Shown one piece after another: positions 27,724-35,935 of a DNA stretch of 64,000 bases. Where the stretch lies: NCBI RefSeq assembly GCF_004345645.1, contig NZ_SLWS01000001.1:1181546-1245545 (forward strand), written 5' to 3'. Both the position numbers and the translations under genes were made by a program. The stretch is from Actinocrispum wychmicini (GTDB lineage Bacteria > Actinomycetota > Actinomycetes > Mycobacteriales > Pseudonocardiaceae). Under the pieces are notes generated by a model. The model made no database searches. It had not been told where the DNA came from and worked only from the letters and a program-made list of their open reading frames with translations. Each line of letters starts with the position of its first letter. Position 1 is the stretch's first letter.

Positions 27724-27960
27724 GTGGACGAAATCCTGTTTCGGGCGCTTGTCGAAGCTGTCGACGGCTATCTGGGCAGGGTCGAGCGGATCGCCGCGCT
27801 CTCCTCGGAGGCCGGTATCGAGCTGGCCAGGCTCGTCGGCGCGTGGCGCTCCCTGCTCGGACAGCACCCACCCGCCCGGCGCGGCCGGTGCGCGGGGTGC
27901 CGGGCACCGGGGATGTGCTCGGTCTGGCAGGTCGCCGGGGCGTGGTTCGTCAGAGCGTGA
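27724..27960 (+). CDS. Small cysteine-motif protein
   Basis: 78 aa, GTG at 27724 preceded by AAGGGG. The N-terminal half is helical (ILFRALVEAVDGYLGRVERI). The C-terminal half has RCAGCRAPGMCSVWQVAGAW, a CxxC-x5-C arrangement of a type I associate with small actinobacterial proteins of unknown function. It may bind a metal, but only three cysteines are present. Its 3' end overlaps the convergent M23 gene by 11 bp. Confidence 0.65.
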   Translation: MDEILFRALVEAVDGYLGRVERIAALSSEAGIELARLVGAWRSLLGQHPPARRGRCAGCRAPGMCSVWQVAGAWFVRA

Positions 27961-28741
27961 TGCCGCGCGCGGCCAGCCAGGTCTGCGGGTCGATCTTCTT
28001 GCCGCTCGGGTCCCAGACCTCGAAGTGCAGGTGGGTGCCGGTGGACTGGCCGCGGTTGCCCATCCGGGCGATCTGGTCGCCGGCCTTGACGCGTGCGCCT
28101 TCGTGCGTGGTGATCGAGTCCATGTGGCCGTAGACGGTGATGTAGCCGTCCGGGTGCTGGATCCGGACCCACAGGCCGAACCCGCTCGCCGGGCCGGCCT
28201 CGATCACGACGCCGTCGGCGACCGCCACCTCCGGCGACCCGAACTGTCCGGCGATGTCCACGCCGAAGTGGTTCGTGCCCCACCGGTAACCGAAACCGGA
28301 CGTGAACACGCCCTGGGCCGGCTTCACGTACTTGGGCCCGGCCGCCTCCTGCTTGGCCGCGTTGTCCTGCGCGGTCCGGCTGGCGATCATCTGGGCGCTC
28401 TTGGAGAACTTCTGCGCCTCGACACCACCGTCGGTCGTGTGCGCGACAGTCAGGATCTCAGGAGCGGCCGAAGAGTCACCACCAACGCCGAACGCGGCCG
28501 ACGCGTCCACGGGGGCGATGTCGTCAGACGGCGAAGAGCCCTTGAGGGTCTGACCAGCCGCGGCCGCGGCGATCGCGCCGAGCGCGACGGCGGCGACAAC
28601 CACGCGTCCGCGCAGCGCTGCGGGAGGCGCCGGGAGGCGGTGTACGCCTCGGCGGTCGCGGGTGTCGTCACTGGTGCGCTCAAGCGCCTCCAGGACCACC
28701 GCGGACCGTGTATGGCCGCCGGGGGAGCGGTGCTGGGACAA
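27950..28741 (-). CDS. M23 (LytM-type) cell-wall peptidase, Rv0950c-like
   Basis: About 263 aa if started at TTG 28741 (LSQHRSPGGHTRSAV); longer starts up to 28852 are in frame. One membrane segment (RVVVAAVALGAIAAAAA) anchors an outer region. The C-terminal LytM domain has the zinc ligands in NHFGVDIAG (HxxxD) and THLHFEV (HxH), plus GYRWGTNHFG and GYITVYGHM, so all catalytic residues are present. It should cut peptidoglycan stem-peptide cross-links. The homologue in M. tuberculosis also follows uvrD1. It has a leader of about 200 nt. Confidence 0.88.
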   Translation of the reverse strand: MSQHRSPGGHTRSAVVLEALERTSDDTRDRRGVHRLPAPPAALRGRVVVAAVALGAIAAAAAGQTLKGSSPSDDIAPVDASAAFGVGGDSSAAPEILTVAHTTDGGVEAQKFSKSAQMIASRTAQDNAAKQEAAGPKYVKPAQGVFTSGFGYRWGTNHFGVDIAGQFGSPEVAVADGVVIEAGPASGFGLWVRIQHPDGYITVYGHMDSITTHEGARVKAGDQIARMGNRGQSTGTHLHFEVWDPSGKKIDPQTWLAARGITL

Positions 28742-29039
28742 AGCCTGCCCTTCTGCCTCGGGGAGATCCGGGCGGCACCTCAGCTCGCGGGGGCGAGCGT
28801 CGGCGGCGGACACCGGGCGGGGGATCCCGGGTGAGTGGCTCGGGGAAACCACTCTGTCCAGCCGTGACCGGACCGTGACAACGGACCGGGGGACAGTAAC
28901 GAAGGGAGACAGTCCACGGCAACTTCCCAGACGCCCGTTGTGCCGTCCAGGTTGCCCAGAAAGCCCACTATCCAGTGACTATTACCCAAAGTTAAATCCA
29001 CATAACACGCCAGGATGTGATCTGCGTTACCCCATCCGA
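28742..29039 (-). promoter_or_regulatory. Leader and promoter region of the M23 peptidase gene
   Basis: No gene is seen here on either strand. On the minus strand TTAACT and GATAGT with a 17-nt spacer (about 28967-28995 in plus coordinates) make a plausible promoter. Downstream, GGCAAC and GTTGCC bracket an inner GACGG/GCGTC-containing stretch, so the leader can fold. It does not match the ydaO (c-di-AMP) riboswitch pattern that often precedes such genes in actinomycetes. Confidence 0.4.
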
Positions 29040-30250
29040 GCGACCCACCCCCTCCCCACCCCCTCCCCACCCGCCCAACCAACCCACCCAACGAACCAAC
29101 CCACCCACCCAGCCTCATCCCATCCGCCAAGCCGAGCCTCACCCATCCACCCGCCCAACCTCCTCCGGCCGACACACCCACCCTCGTCCCGCGCGCGCCC
29201 ACCCTCGTCCCGCTCACCTCGTCCCACCGACATGTCCACCCTCGCCCACCGACCTGTCCGGCCTCATCCGTCCGCGCACCCATCCCACCCACCCAGCCTC
29301 AGTCCGTCCCCACGCCCAGCCTCATCTGACCGACACGTCGAGCCTCGTCTGTCCGCGCACGCATCCCACCTACCCAGCCTCAGTCCGTCCCCACGCCCAG
29401 CCTCATCTGACCGACACGTCGAGCCTCACCCATCCGCACACTCATTCCATCCGCACACCCAATTCCATCAGCGCACTCACCCCATCAGCGCACTCATCCC
29501 GTCCGCCGAGCCTCGTCCCACCGCATGCCCCCACTCACGCGCCCAGCCCGTCCATCCCACGCACCCCATCCCACGCACCCCATCCCGTCCGCCCAGCTTC
29601 ATCCCGCCTGCTCAGCCTCGTCCCGCCGACACGTACAGCCTCATCCCATCCGCAGACTCATCCCGTCGGCCGAGTCTCATCCCACTCGCGTGCCCCGCTC
29701 ACCGCGGCCAGCCCGTCATCCACACGCCCCCATCCACGCACCAGCTTCATCCCGCCCGCCAAGCCTCGGCCCCCCGACACGCCCTGCCTTATCGACCCCC
29801 ACACCCCATCCCACCCACCCAGCGCTCGTCCCATCCCGCCTCGTCGCACACACCCAAACTGCATCCCGTCGACGCGCCCAACCTCGTCCAACCACGCCCC
29901 ATCCCACGCGCCCAGCTTGATCCCGCCCGCGCACCCAAACCTCATCCTGTCGACATACCCAGCCTCATCCACCCACGCACCCAATCTCACATGCCAGCCT
30001 CATCTCACCCACACACCGAGCACCTCACTCGACCCACACCTGATACCTCACCCCACTTACACCGCGCCTCATCGAACCGCCCCATCCCCACCGCCCCACC
30101 AAGCTCCACAGCCCGCCAAGCCCACTCAAGAAACCGGACAACCCCCCCATTACCACCCCCGGAAAGCCCAACAGCCAGGCCGACATCGACAAGCCGATCA
30201 TCTGTCCGTCCATCGCCCGCCCCTGCCTAAGTGCACCTCGGCCGTCCTTA
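29040..30250. repeat. 1.2 kb C-rich degenerate short-repeat tract
   Basis: The plus strand is strongly C and A rich and very poor in G. It is built from loosely repeated pieces such as CCCAGCCTCATCCCG, TCCGCGCACCCATCCCACC and CACCCACCCA with no strict period (about 19-24 bases between recurrent AGCCTCATCC units). All three plus frames give Pro/His/Ser/Thr-rich peptides and the minus frames give Gly/Trp/Val-rich ones, so open frames here are a composition effect. No start with a ribosome-binding site and no recognisable domain was found. Best described as a decayed minisatellite. Confidence 0.8.
29270..29427 (+). repeat. 81-bp tandem duplication inside the C-rich tract
   Basis: Copies at 29270-29346 and 29351-29427 match at all but two of 77 positions. 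Both start GTCCGCGCAC and end GACACGTCGAGCCTC. The near identity stands out against the degenerate surroundings and implies a recent duplication. Confidence 0.85.
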
Positions 30251-30517
30251 GTCCCGGCGGCCCTCGACTCGGCGGCCGTCAACCCGCCTGGGACGGCGGC
30301 TGTTTTCGCACGCCGGCAGCGGGGCCCGGTGATCAAGGGTGGTGGTCGGAGTGGGTGGGGCGTTGGCGAAGGGGCAGTTGGGATGGGTCATTCGGGCGGT
30401 GACGGGGGTGATGGTCTGGGGCTTTGTGTTGATGGGCGGGTTTGGGGGTTGGGGTGGGGTGGTGGATTTGGCGGCCAGGCGGGCCGGGGTGGTGGGGGCT
30501 TGCTAGGTTCGGGGGCA
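30251..30517. other. Skew-switch region and G-rich tract
   Basis: Strand composition flips near 30250-30330. From 30329 the plus strand becomes G and T rich, with many GGG/GGGG runs (GGGTGGTGGTCGGAGTGGGT, TTTGGGGGTTGGGGTGGGGT), the complement of the preceding C-rich tract. Runs are dense enough for G-quadruplexes. The frame open from 30329 gives only a Gly-rich peptide before the membrane protein start. TAGGTT lies 7 nt before the ATG at 30518, a possible -10 for a leaderless transcript. Confidence 0.6.
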
Positions 30518-32392
30518 ATGAGCTCCCGGACTCGATCTTCGGACAGCCGGCCGGCGCGGTCGTCGGCGGGCGATCAGGCAGATGGCGACGGCGACCGGAC
30601 AGATGCTGTCGGCGGCCGGTCGGATGGTGGCGGTGCCGCCGCTTTGTCCCCTCGGGTTGGGTGGGGGGATGTGCCGCTGCTTTTGAAGGTCGCGGTGGTG
30701 GTCGCGGCTTTGGCGGCTGGGCTTCTTTCCGTTGGGCCGTTTGTCGGGGTGGTCAGTCCGGAGTTGACGCCCGCGTATCACAGTGGGTTTCTTCTCGTTC
30801 TGCTCGCTGCTGTGCCGGTGGTGTTGGCTGTCGGTTTGCTTGTGGGTGGGCGGGCTGTTGGGGCCGCTGGGGTGCTTGTCGGGTCTGCTTTGTTGGGGCT
30901 CGGGCGGGTTTTTCGGGACCTTCAGCTGGTGTCCGGGCCGCTGGTGGCTTCGCGGCCGGAGTTGGCGGTCGCGACGAGTTTGGCGCCGCTGAAGGCAGGC
31001 ACCGGGACTTGGCTGCTGATCGCTGGGAACGCGCTGACCCTTGTGGCCGGGATGCTTGTGATTGTCCGGGCCGGGGCGCGGCCGGGGTCGGTTGTCGCCG
31101 TCGAGTTCGAAGAGGATGGTGGGCAGCGCAGGCAGTTGCTCGCCGGCGGGCTGGTTTTCGGTGGGTTGGCCACGCTTGGCCTGCTGATGCCGGCGTTCTA
31201 TTCGGACAACGCGTTCGTGCTCACCCCCGACCTGATGAACGGGCCCGGGATGGCCGCCGCCGGTGGGTGGCTGATGGCGGCCGCGGCCCTGTTCGGTTCC
31301 GTTCTCGCCGCCACCTCGCAGTCGCCGAAGTTCGGCCGGGGTGTGCTGCTGGGGTTGGGTGTCGCGGTCCTCGGGGTGTTGCTGCCGTCGCAGATCGCGG
31401 CCGCGGCCGTGGAGTGGCTGCAGACCGATGGTCTTTCGGTCGTGGCCACGGTCGGCGCGATCGGGCTGATCGGCACCGCGGTCTGGCCGGCCGGGTACGT
31501 GCCGTGGCGGCAGAGCGAGACGAAGCTGGGCACGCTCACCACGTACCGGTCGCACGTCGTCGCCGGTGTGCTCGCGATCCTGGCCGGGATCACCGGGCTC
31601 CTCGGCCGGGCAGCCGACCTGGTCGTGGTGGAGCGCCCCACGGACAAGCCGATCACCCAGACCGACCTGCTCATCCTCTTGTCGAGGGTACGTCCCCAGT
31701 CGTACGCCGACCGGCTTCTGCTGCCCGCCGGGCTGTTGCTGCTCGTGCTCGGCGTGCTGTTGCTGATCAAGCCGATCGCCGCGGCCGTACGGCCGGCGTT
31801 GAGCGTCGGGTGGGTGGCGATGCCACTCGCCGGCCTGGGCGCGCTCGACGCGGTGGTCACGGCCACCAACACCAGCACCGCGATCCGCTCGGGCACAGGT
31901 GTGGTGTGGACGGTCATCGCGGTCGTCCTGGCCATCGCCGCGGCGGTGTTCGCAGGCGCGGCAGGTGGGCTTGAACGGGACACCCTCGAACAGGACGAGG
32001 AACGGCGTACGAATATCGTCCTGGCCGCCCCGATCGTGGCCGCGGCCATGTTCGCCGTCGGCGCCTTCGGCTTACCGACGATGCGCGCGGCCGAGTTCGC
32101 CGCCCCCGGCCTTTGGCAGAACCTCCGGCTGGCCTCGTGGGGCTTGTTGCTTGCTGTGGTGGCCATACTCATCGCCATCGGCATCGCCACCCGCAGCCGC
32201 CCAGGGCGGGCTGCCATGTTGTTGCTGGGCGCGGCCGCGGTCGTCGGCGTGCACGCCATGGAGTTCCCGTTGACCTCCGCGCGCGCGGCGGGCGCGGAGG
32301 TCGGGCCCGGGACATGGTTGTCGCTGGCGTGCATCGCGGCGTTGGTGATCAGCGCGTTCGTGGCCCTGGCGGTACGTCCAGAGCGGCGATGA
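30518..32392 (+). CDS. Large polytopic membrane protein (about 16 helices)
   Basis: A 624-aa protein from ATG 30518 (MSSRTRSSDSRPARSSAG). After a 60-residue charged, Gly/Asp/Ser-rich N-terminus there are about sixteen hydrophobic helices, beginning PLLLKVAVVVAALAAGLLSV and ending SLACIAALVISAFVALAV. No transporter motif was recognised. The first third uses unusually many G/T-ending codons (GTT, GCT, TTG, GGG) compared with the last two thirds, continuing the G+T skew of the upstream tract. Its stop overlaps the next gene's ATG (ATGA), so the two are coupled. Function unknown. Confidence 0.85.
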   Translation: MSSRTRSSDSRPARSSAGDQADGDGDRTDAVGGRSDGGGAAALSPRVGWGDVPLLLKVAVVVAALAAGLLSVGPFVGVVSPELTPAYHSGFLLVLLAAVPVVLAVGLLVGGRAVGAAGVLVGSALLGLGRVFRDLQLVSGPLVASRPELAVATSLAPLKAGTGTWLLIAGNALTLVAGMLVIVRAGARPGSVVAVEFEEDGGQRRQLLAGGLVFGGLATLGLLMPAFYSDNAFVLTPDLMNGPGMAAAGGWLMAAAALFGSVLAATSQSPKFGRGVLLGLGVAVLGVLLPSQIAAAAVEWLQTDGLSVVATVGAIGLIGTAVWPAGYVPWRQSETKLGTLTTYRSHVVAGVLAILAGITGLLGRAADLVVVERPTDKPITQTDLLILLSRVRPQSYADRLLLPAGLLLLVLGVLLLIKPIAAAVRPALSVGWVAMPLAGLGALDAVVTATNTSTAIRSGTGVVWTVIAVVLAIAAAVFAGAAGGLERDTLEQDEERRTNIVLAAPIVAAAMFAVGAFGLPTMRAAEFAAPGLWQNLRLASWGLLLAVVAILIAIGIATRSRPGRAAMLLLGAAAVVGVHAMEFPLTSARAAGAEVGPGTWLSLACIAALVISAFVALAVRPERR

Positions 32393-32727
32393 CCCCGATC
32401 AGGGTGCTGCTGGTCGAACTCGAACCGGACGACCTGGCGACCAGGACACTCGCGCGGGCACTGCGGGACGAAGGTGCCGAAGTCGTTTACACGTCCGCCC
32501 ACACAGCAGCGGAGGTCGCAGCCACCGCCGCCCAGGAGGACGTCCGCGCCGTCGGGTTCGTCGTACGGTCCGACGAGCACAGGCGGATGTGCGCTGAGCT
32601 GGCCGGACAGGACGGCATCGTGGTGTTCGCCACTGTCGAAGAGGACACACCCGAAACCGGTGGAATCGCAGTTTTTCGGGACGGATCCGTGGCCGCGATC
32701 GTGGCGTGGGCCGAAAAACTGGGTTGA
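32389..32727 (+). CDS. Stand-alone B12-binding-like domain protein
   Basis: 112 aa. The fold pattern is that of the cobalamin-binding domain of methylmalonyl-CoA mutases: IRVLLVELEPDDLATRTLAR, ALRDEGAEVVYTSAHTAAEV, then strands AVGFVVRS, GIVVFATVEED and IAVFRDGSVAAIVAWAEKLG. The DxHxxG motif that supplies the cobalt-coordinating His is replaced by EPDDLAT, so base-off B12 binding is unlikely. It may bind another nucleotide-like ligand or act as a protein-interaction module for the membrane protein it is coupled to. This assignment rests on pattern, not a search. Confidence 0.7.
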   Translation: MTPIRVLLVELEPDDLATRTLARALRDEGAEVVYTSAHTAAEVAATAAQEDVRAVGFVVRSDEHRRMCAELAGQDGIVVFATVEEDTPETGGIAVFRDGSVAAIVAWAEKLG

Positions 32728-32848
32728 CATGTGGCGGCGGTCACGCCCGGTGACCGACCTCACCAGGTCCGGCGCCCCGGCCCGCGAACCAGGTCGCTAG
32801 GGTCTTTTCGTCCAACGCAGTGCGCATATGGTGGAGCAGGAGCTCTCA

Positions 32849-34024
32849 GTGGACCTGTACGAGTACCAGGCGAAGGACCTCTTCGCCGCCCACGGAGTGC
32901 CGGTGCTGCCGGGCTCCGTGGCTGACAACCCCGAAGACGCCAAAGCGATCGCCGCTGGCCTCGGTGGCCGCGTCGTGGTCAAGGCCCAGGTGAAGACCGG
33001 CGGCCGCGGCAAGGCCGGCGGCGTGAAGCTGGCCGACGACCCCGAGGACACCCAGGCGAAGGCCAAGGGAATTCTCGGCCTCGACATCAAGGGCCACATC
33101 GTCCGCCGCGTGCTGGTCACGCCCGCGTCGGACATCGCCGAGGAGTACTACTTCTCGTTCCTGCTCGACCGGGCGAACCGCAAGTTCCTCGCGATGGCGT
33201 CCGTCGAAGGCGGCATGGACATCGAAGAGGTCGCCGCCACCAAGCCCGAGGCGCTGGCCAAGATCCTGATCGACCCGATCGAGGGGGTGGACCTGGCCAA
33301 GGCCAACGAGATCGTGGCCGCCGCGAAGTTCCCCGAGGCGGTCGCCGGCCAGGTCGCCGACGTCATCGTCCAGCTGTGGGACGCCTTCGTGGCCGAGGAC
33401 GCCACCCTGGTGGAGGTCAACCCGCTGGTCCGGGACCCACGGGACAAGATCTTGGCGTTGGACGGCAAGGTCACGCTGGACGAGAACGCGTCCTTCCGGC
33501 ACCCGGCGCACGCCGACCTGGTGGACGTCGCCGCCGAGGACCCGCTCGAAGCCGCGGCCAAGGCCAAGGACCTCAACTACGTCAAGCTGGACGGGCAGGT
33601 CGGGATCATCGGCAACGGCGCCGGCCTGGTTATGTCCACTTTGGACGTCGTGGCCTACGCCGGGGAGCGGCACGGCGGCGTCAAGCCGGCCAACTTCCTG
33701 GACATCGGCGGTGGCGCGTCGGCCGAGGTGATGGCCAACGGGCTGGAGATCATCCTGTCCGACCCGGACGTGCGCAGCGTCTTCGTGAACGTGTTCGGCG
33801 GCATCACCGCGTGCGACGCGGTCGCCAACGGCATCGTGCAGGCGTTCAAGCTGCTGGAGTCCCGCGGCGAAGCGGTCACCCGGCCGATCGTGGTCCGGCT
33901 GGACGGCAACAACGCCGACGAGGGCCGCCGCATCCTCACCGAGGCCGCGCTGCCCGGCCTCGAACAGGTGGACACAATGGACAACGCGGCCGACAAGGCC
34001 GCCGCGCTTGCAGCGGGGGCGTGA
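32849..34024 (+). CDS. sucC: Succinyl-CoA synthetase beta subunit
   Basis: 391 aa from GTG 32849 with AGGAG six nt upstream ([20 protein letters not shown]). ATP-grasp features are present: [26 protein letters not shown], the phosphate-loop [12 protein letters not shown], and [17 protein letters not shown]. The TCA-cycle enzyme makes ATP or GTP from succinyl-CoA. sucD follows after 5 bp, forming the usual two-gene operon. Confidence 0.97.
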   Translation: MDLYEYQAKDLFAAHGVPVLPGSVADNPEDAKAIAAGLGGRVVVKAQVKTGGRGKAGGVKLADDPEDTQAKAKGILGLDIKGHIVRRVLVTPASDIAEEYYFSFLLDRANRKFLAMASVEGGMDIEEVAATKPEALAKILIDPIEGVDLAKANEIVAAAKFPEAVAGQVADVIVQLWDAFVAEDATLVEVNPLVRDPRDKILALDGKVTLDENASFRHPAHADLVDVAAEDPLEAAAKAKDLNYVKLDGQVGIIGNGAGLVMSTLDVVAYAGERHGGVKPANFLDIGGGASAEVMANGLEIILSDPDVRSVFVNVFGGITACDAVANGIVQAFKLLESRGEAVTRPIVVRLDGNNADEGRRILTEAALPGLEQVDTMDNAADKAAALAAGA

Positions 34025-34029
34025 GACAG

Positions 34030-34914
34030 ATGGCCATCTTCCTCAACGAGAACTCCAAGGTCATCGTCCAGGGCATGACCGGGTCCGAGGGCACCAAGCA
34101 CACCAAGCGGATGCTCAAGGCGGGCACCAACATCGTCGGCGGGGTGAACCCGCGCAAGGCCGGCACCGAGGCCGACATGGACGGCACGCTGATCCCGGTG
34201 TTCGGCTCGGTGGCCGAGGCGATCGAGAAGACCGGCGCGGACACGTCGGTGATCTTCGTGCCGCCGAAGTTCGCCAAGGACGCGGTGCTTGAGGCGATCG
34301 ACGCCGAGATCCGGCTCGCGGTCGTGATCACCGAGGGCATCCCGGTGCACGACTCCGCCTACTTCTGGGCGCACGCCGTGGCCAAGGGCAACAAGACCCA
34401 GATCATCGGGCCGAACTGCCCCGGGGTGATCTCGCCGGGCAAGTCCAACGCCGGCATCATCCCGGCCGACATCACCGGCCCCGGCAAGATCGGCCTGGTG
34501 TCCAAGTCCGGCACGCTCACCTACCAGCTCATGTACGAGCTGCGGGACATCGGTTTCTCGTCGGCCGTGGGCATCGGCGGCGACCCGGTCATCGGCACCA
34601 CGCACATCGACGCGCTCCGGGCGTTCCAGGACGACCCCGAGACCGAGGTCATCGTGATGATCGGTGAGATCGGTGGCGACGCCGAGGAGCGGGCGGCCGC
34701 GTTCATCAAGGAGAACGTGACCAAGCCGGTCGTCGGCTACGTCGCCGGCTTCACCGCGCCCGAGGGCAAGACCATGGGCCACGCGGGCGCGATCGTGTCC
34801 GGCTCGGCCGGCACCGCCGCCGCGAAGAAGGAGGCCCTTGAGGCCGCCGGGGTCAAGGTCGGCAAGACGCCGAGTGAGACGGCGGCGTTGGCGAGGGCCA
34901 TCGTCGAGGGCTGA
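34030..34914 (+). CDS. sucD: Succinyl-CoA synthetase alpha subunit
   Basis: 294 aa starting [20 protein letters not shown], the CoA-binding Rossmann segment. [16 protein letters not shown] and the phospho-histidine loop in [14 protein letters not shown] are intact. GTG at 34021 is in frame and overlaps the sucC stop, but the ATG at 34030 matches the usual N-terminus. Confidence 0.97.
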   Translation: MAIFLNENSKVIVQGMTGSEGTKHTKRMLKAGTNIVGGVNPRKAGTEADMDGTLIPVFGSVAEAIEKTGADTSVIFVPPKFAKDAVLEAIDAEIRLAVVITEGIPVHDSAYFWAHAVAKGNKTQIIGPNCPGVISPGKSNAGIIPADITGPGKIGLVSKSGTLTYQLMYELRDIGFSSAVGIGGDPVIGTTHIDALRAFQDDPETEVIVMIGEIGGDAEERAAAFIKENVTKPVVGYVAGFTAPEGKTMGHAGAIVSGSAGTAAAKKEALEAAGVKVGKTPSETAALARAIVEG

Positions 34915-34935
34915 TTCGAGAGTTGTTCACCGGAG

Positions 34936-34964
34936 GGGCCGGGCGCTGGTGTAGCGTCCGGCCC
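34936..34964 (+). terminator. Hairpin terminator after sucD
   Basis: GGGCCGGGCGCT pairs with AGCGTCCGGCCC (one wobble) around a 5-nt loop, 22 nt after the sucD stop. Confidence 0.75.
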
Positions 34965-35080
34965 TGCTGTGCATGTGGCGAAAGGCGCAATCCGGGAACC
35001 GACCGGCGCCCGGCCGCGTCCACAGTAGGAAACTTGTGTCCGTTTCGTAGAGCAGTTGAGCAGCTGAGGAGAGCCCCGCG

Positions 35081-35782
35081 ATGACCTTCCCGAGCGGAGC
35101 ACCGGGCGGTTACCCCGGGCAAGGCCCGTATCAGCCCCCGCCCGGCCCCGGTTACGGTCCCGGCCCGCACCAGGGTGGCGGCCTCAAGCTGAGCCTCGCG
35201 CAGATCCTGGCGCTCGGCGGCGCCGGTCTCGGCGTGCTCATCCTGTTCCTCGGTTTCGCGCCGGTCTTCACCGGTACCAGCTTCTACGAGTCCGTCGTCG
35301 GTTGGATTCCCGCGCTGTATCTCATCTCCGGTCTGCTTGAGCTGCCGGCGTTTCTCCCCGGTGACGACAAGAAGCCCGGCTTCCTGCCCGCGGTCGTGTC
35401 CGTCGGCGTGACGCTGACGTACCTGTTCTCGGTGTTCAGCCGAAGCGGACTGGCGGCCGGTGGGGTGCTGGTGCTCGTGTTCGGCATCTTGCAGACCGGT
35501 GCCACGGTCGTCGGCTACCTGTTCGAGGCGGGCATCATCAAGCCGCCGGCGCCGAGTCCGTACGGCATGGCGCCGGGCGGCTACCCGCCGCCGCCCGCTC
35601 CTGGTTTCCCGCAGACCGGCGGTTTTCCCGCGCAGCCGACGACGCAGCAGCCGATCCCGCAGCCCGGTGTCTACGGCGGTTCGCCCGGCCAGCAGACCCA
35701 GTTCGCGCCGCAGCAGGGCCAGTTCGGCCAGCCGGGCACCCCACCCGGCGGCTACCCGCAGCAGACGCCGCCGTCGTTCTGA
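35081..35782 (+). CDS. DUF5336 membrane protein (Rv0954-like, Pro/Gly/Gln-rich ends)
   Basis: 233 aa, ATG at 35081 after GAGGAG. A Pro/Gly/Tyr-rich N-terminus (YPGQGPYQPPPGPGYGPG) precedes four membrane segments between about residues 38 and 150, then a second Pro/Gln-rich tail. This is the architecture of the mycobacterial Rv0954/34-kDa antigen family, and the position between sucD and the DUF6350 gene matches. Mycobacterial members are reported divisome-associated proteins; that role is carried over by inference. Confidence 0.87.
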   Translation: MTFPSGAPGGYPGQGPYQPPPGPGYGPGPHQGGGLKLSLAQILALGGAGLGVLILFLGFAPVFTGTSFYESVVGWIPALYLISGLLELPAFLPGDDKKPGFLPAVVSVGVTLTYLFSVFSRSGLAAGGVLVLVFGILQTGATVVGYLFEAGIIKPPAPSPYGMAPGGYPPPPAPGFPQTGGFPAQPTTQQPIPQPGVYGGSPGQQTQFAPQQGQFGQPGTPPGGYPQQTPPSF

Positions 35783-35795
35783 CCTTGACGTCCCG

Positions 35796-35828
35796 ATCGG
35801 GCGGTCTGGATCTTCCAGGCCGCCCGAT
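35796..35828 (+). terminator. Long hairpin terminator
   Basis: ATCGGGCGGTCTGGA pairs with TCCAGGCCGCCCGAT (one G-U pair) around a 3-nt loop, a 15-bp stem starting 13 nt after the DUF5336 stop. Confidence 0.8.
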
Positions 35829-35935
35829 GTCTGTTATGGACACTGTGTGAACAGCGGCGATGTCGTTCACTTGATTGGTGGACTCGCGGCGTGCCCTCAC
35901 CGGGATGATCCAATCGCGGTGTCAGGGTGGCGGGC

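Noticed and set aside
28742..28995. ydaO (c-di-AMP) riboswitch before the M23 gene
   Set aside because: The position is typical, but I could not find the conserved segments of the motif by eye; only generic inverted repeats are seen.
29270..29427. CRISPR array
   Set aside because: The repeats are degenerate, there are only two close copies at 81 bp, no uniform spacers and no cas genes.
30025..30336. Minus-strand hydrophobic protein in the tract (SMSAWLLGFPGVVMGGLSGF)
   Set aside because: A G/T-rich strand yields hydrophobic residues by composition; the frame has no good start site and no recognised family.
29040..30400. Long open frames encoding Pro/His/Ser-rich or Gly/Trp/Val-rich proteins
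   Set aside because: All frames of one strand stay open because the strand almost lacks G (or C) and stop codons are rare; there is no ribosome-binding site, domain or codon-position signal.
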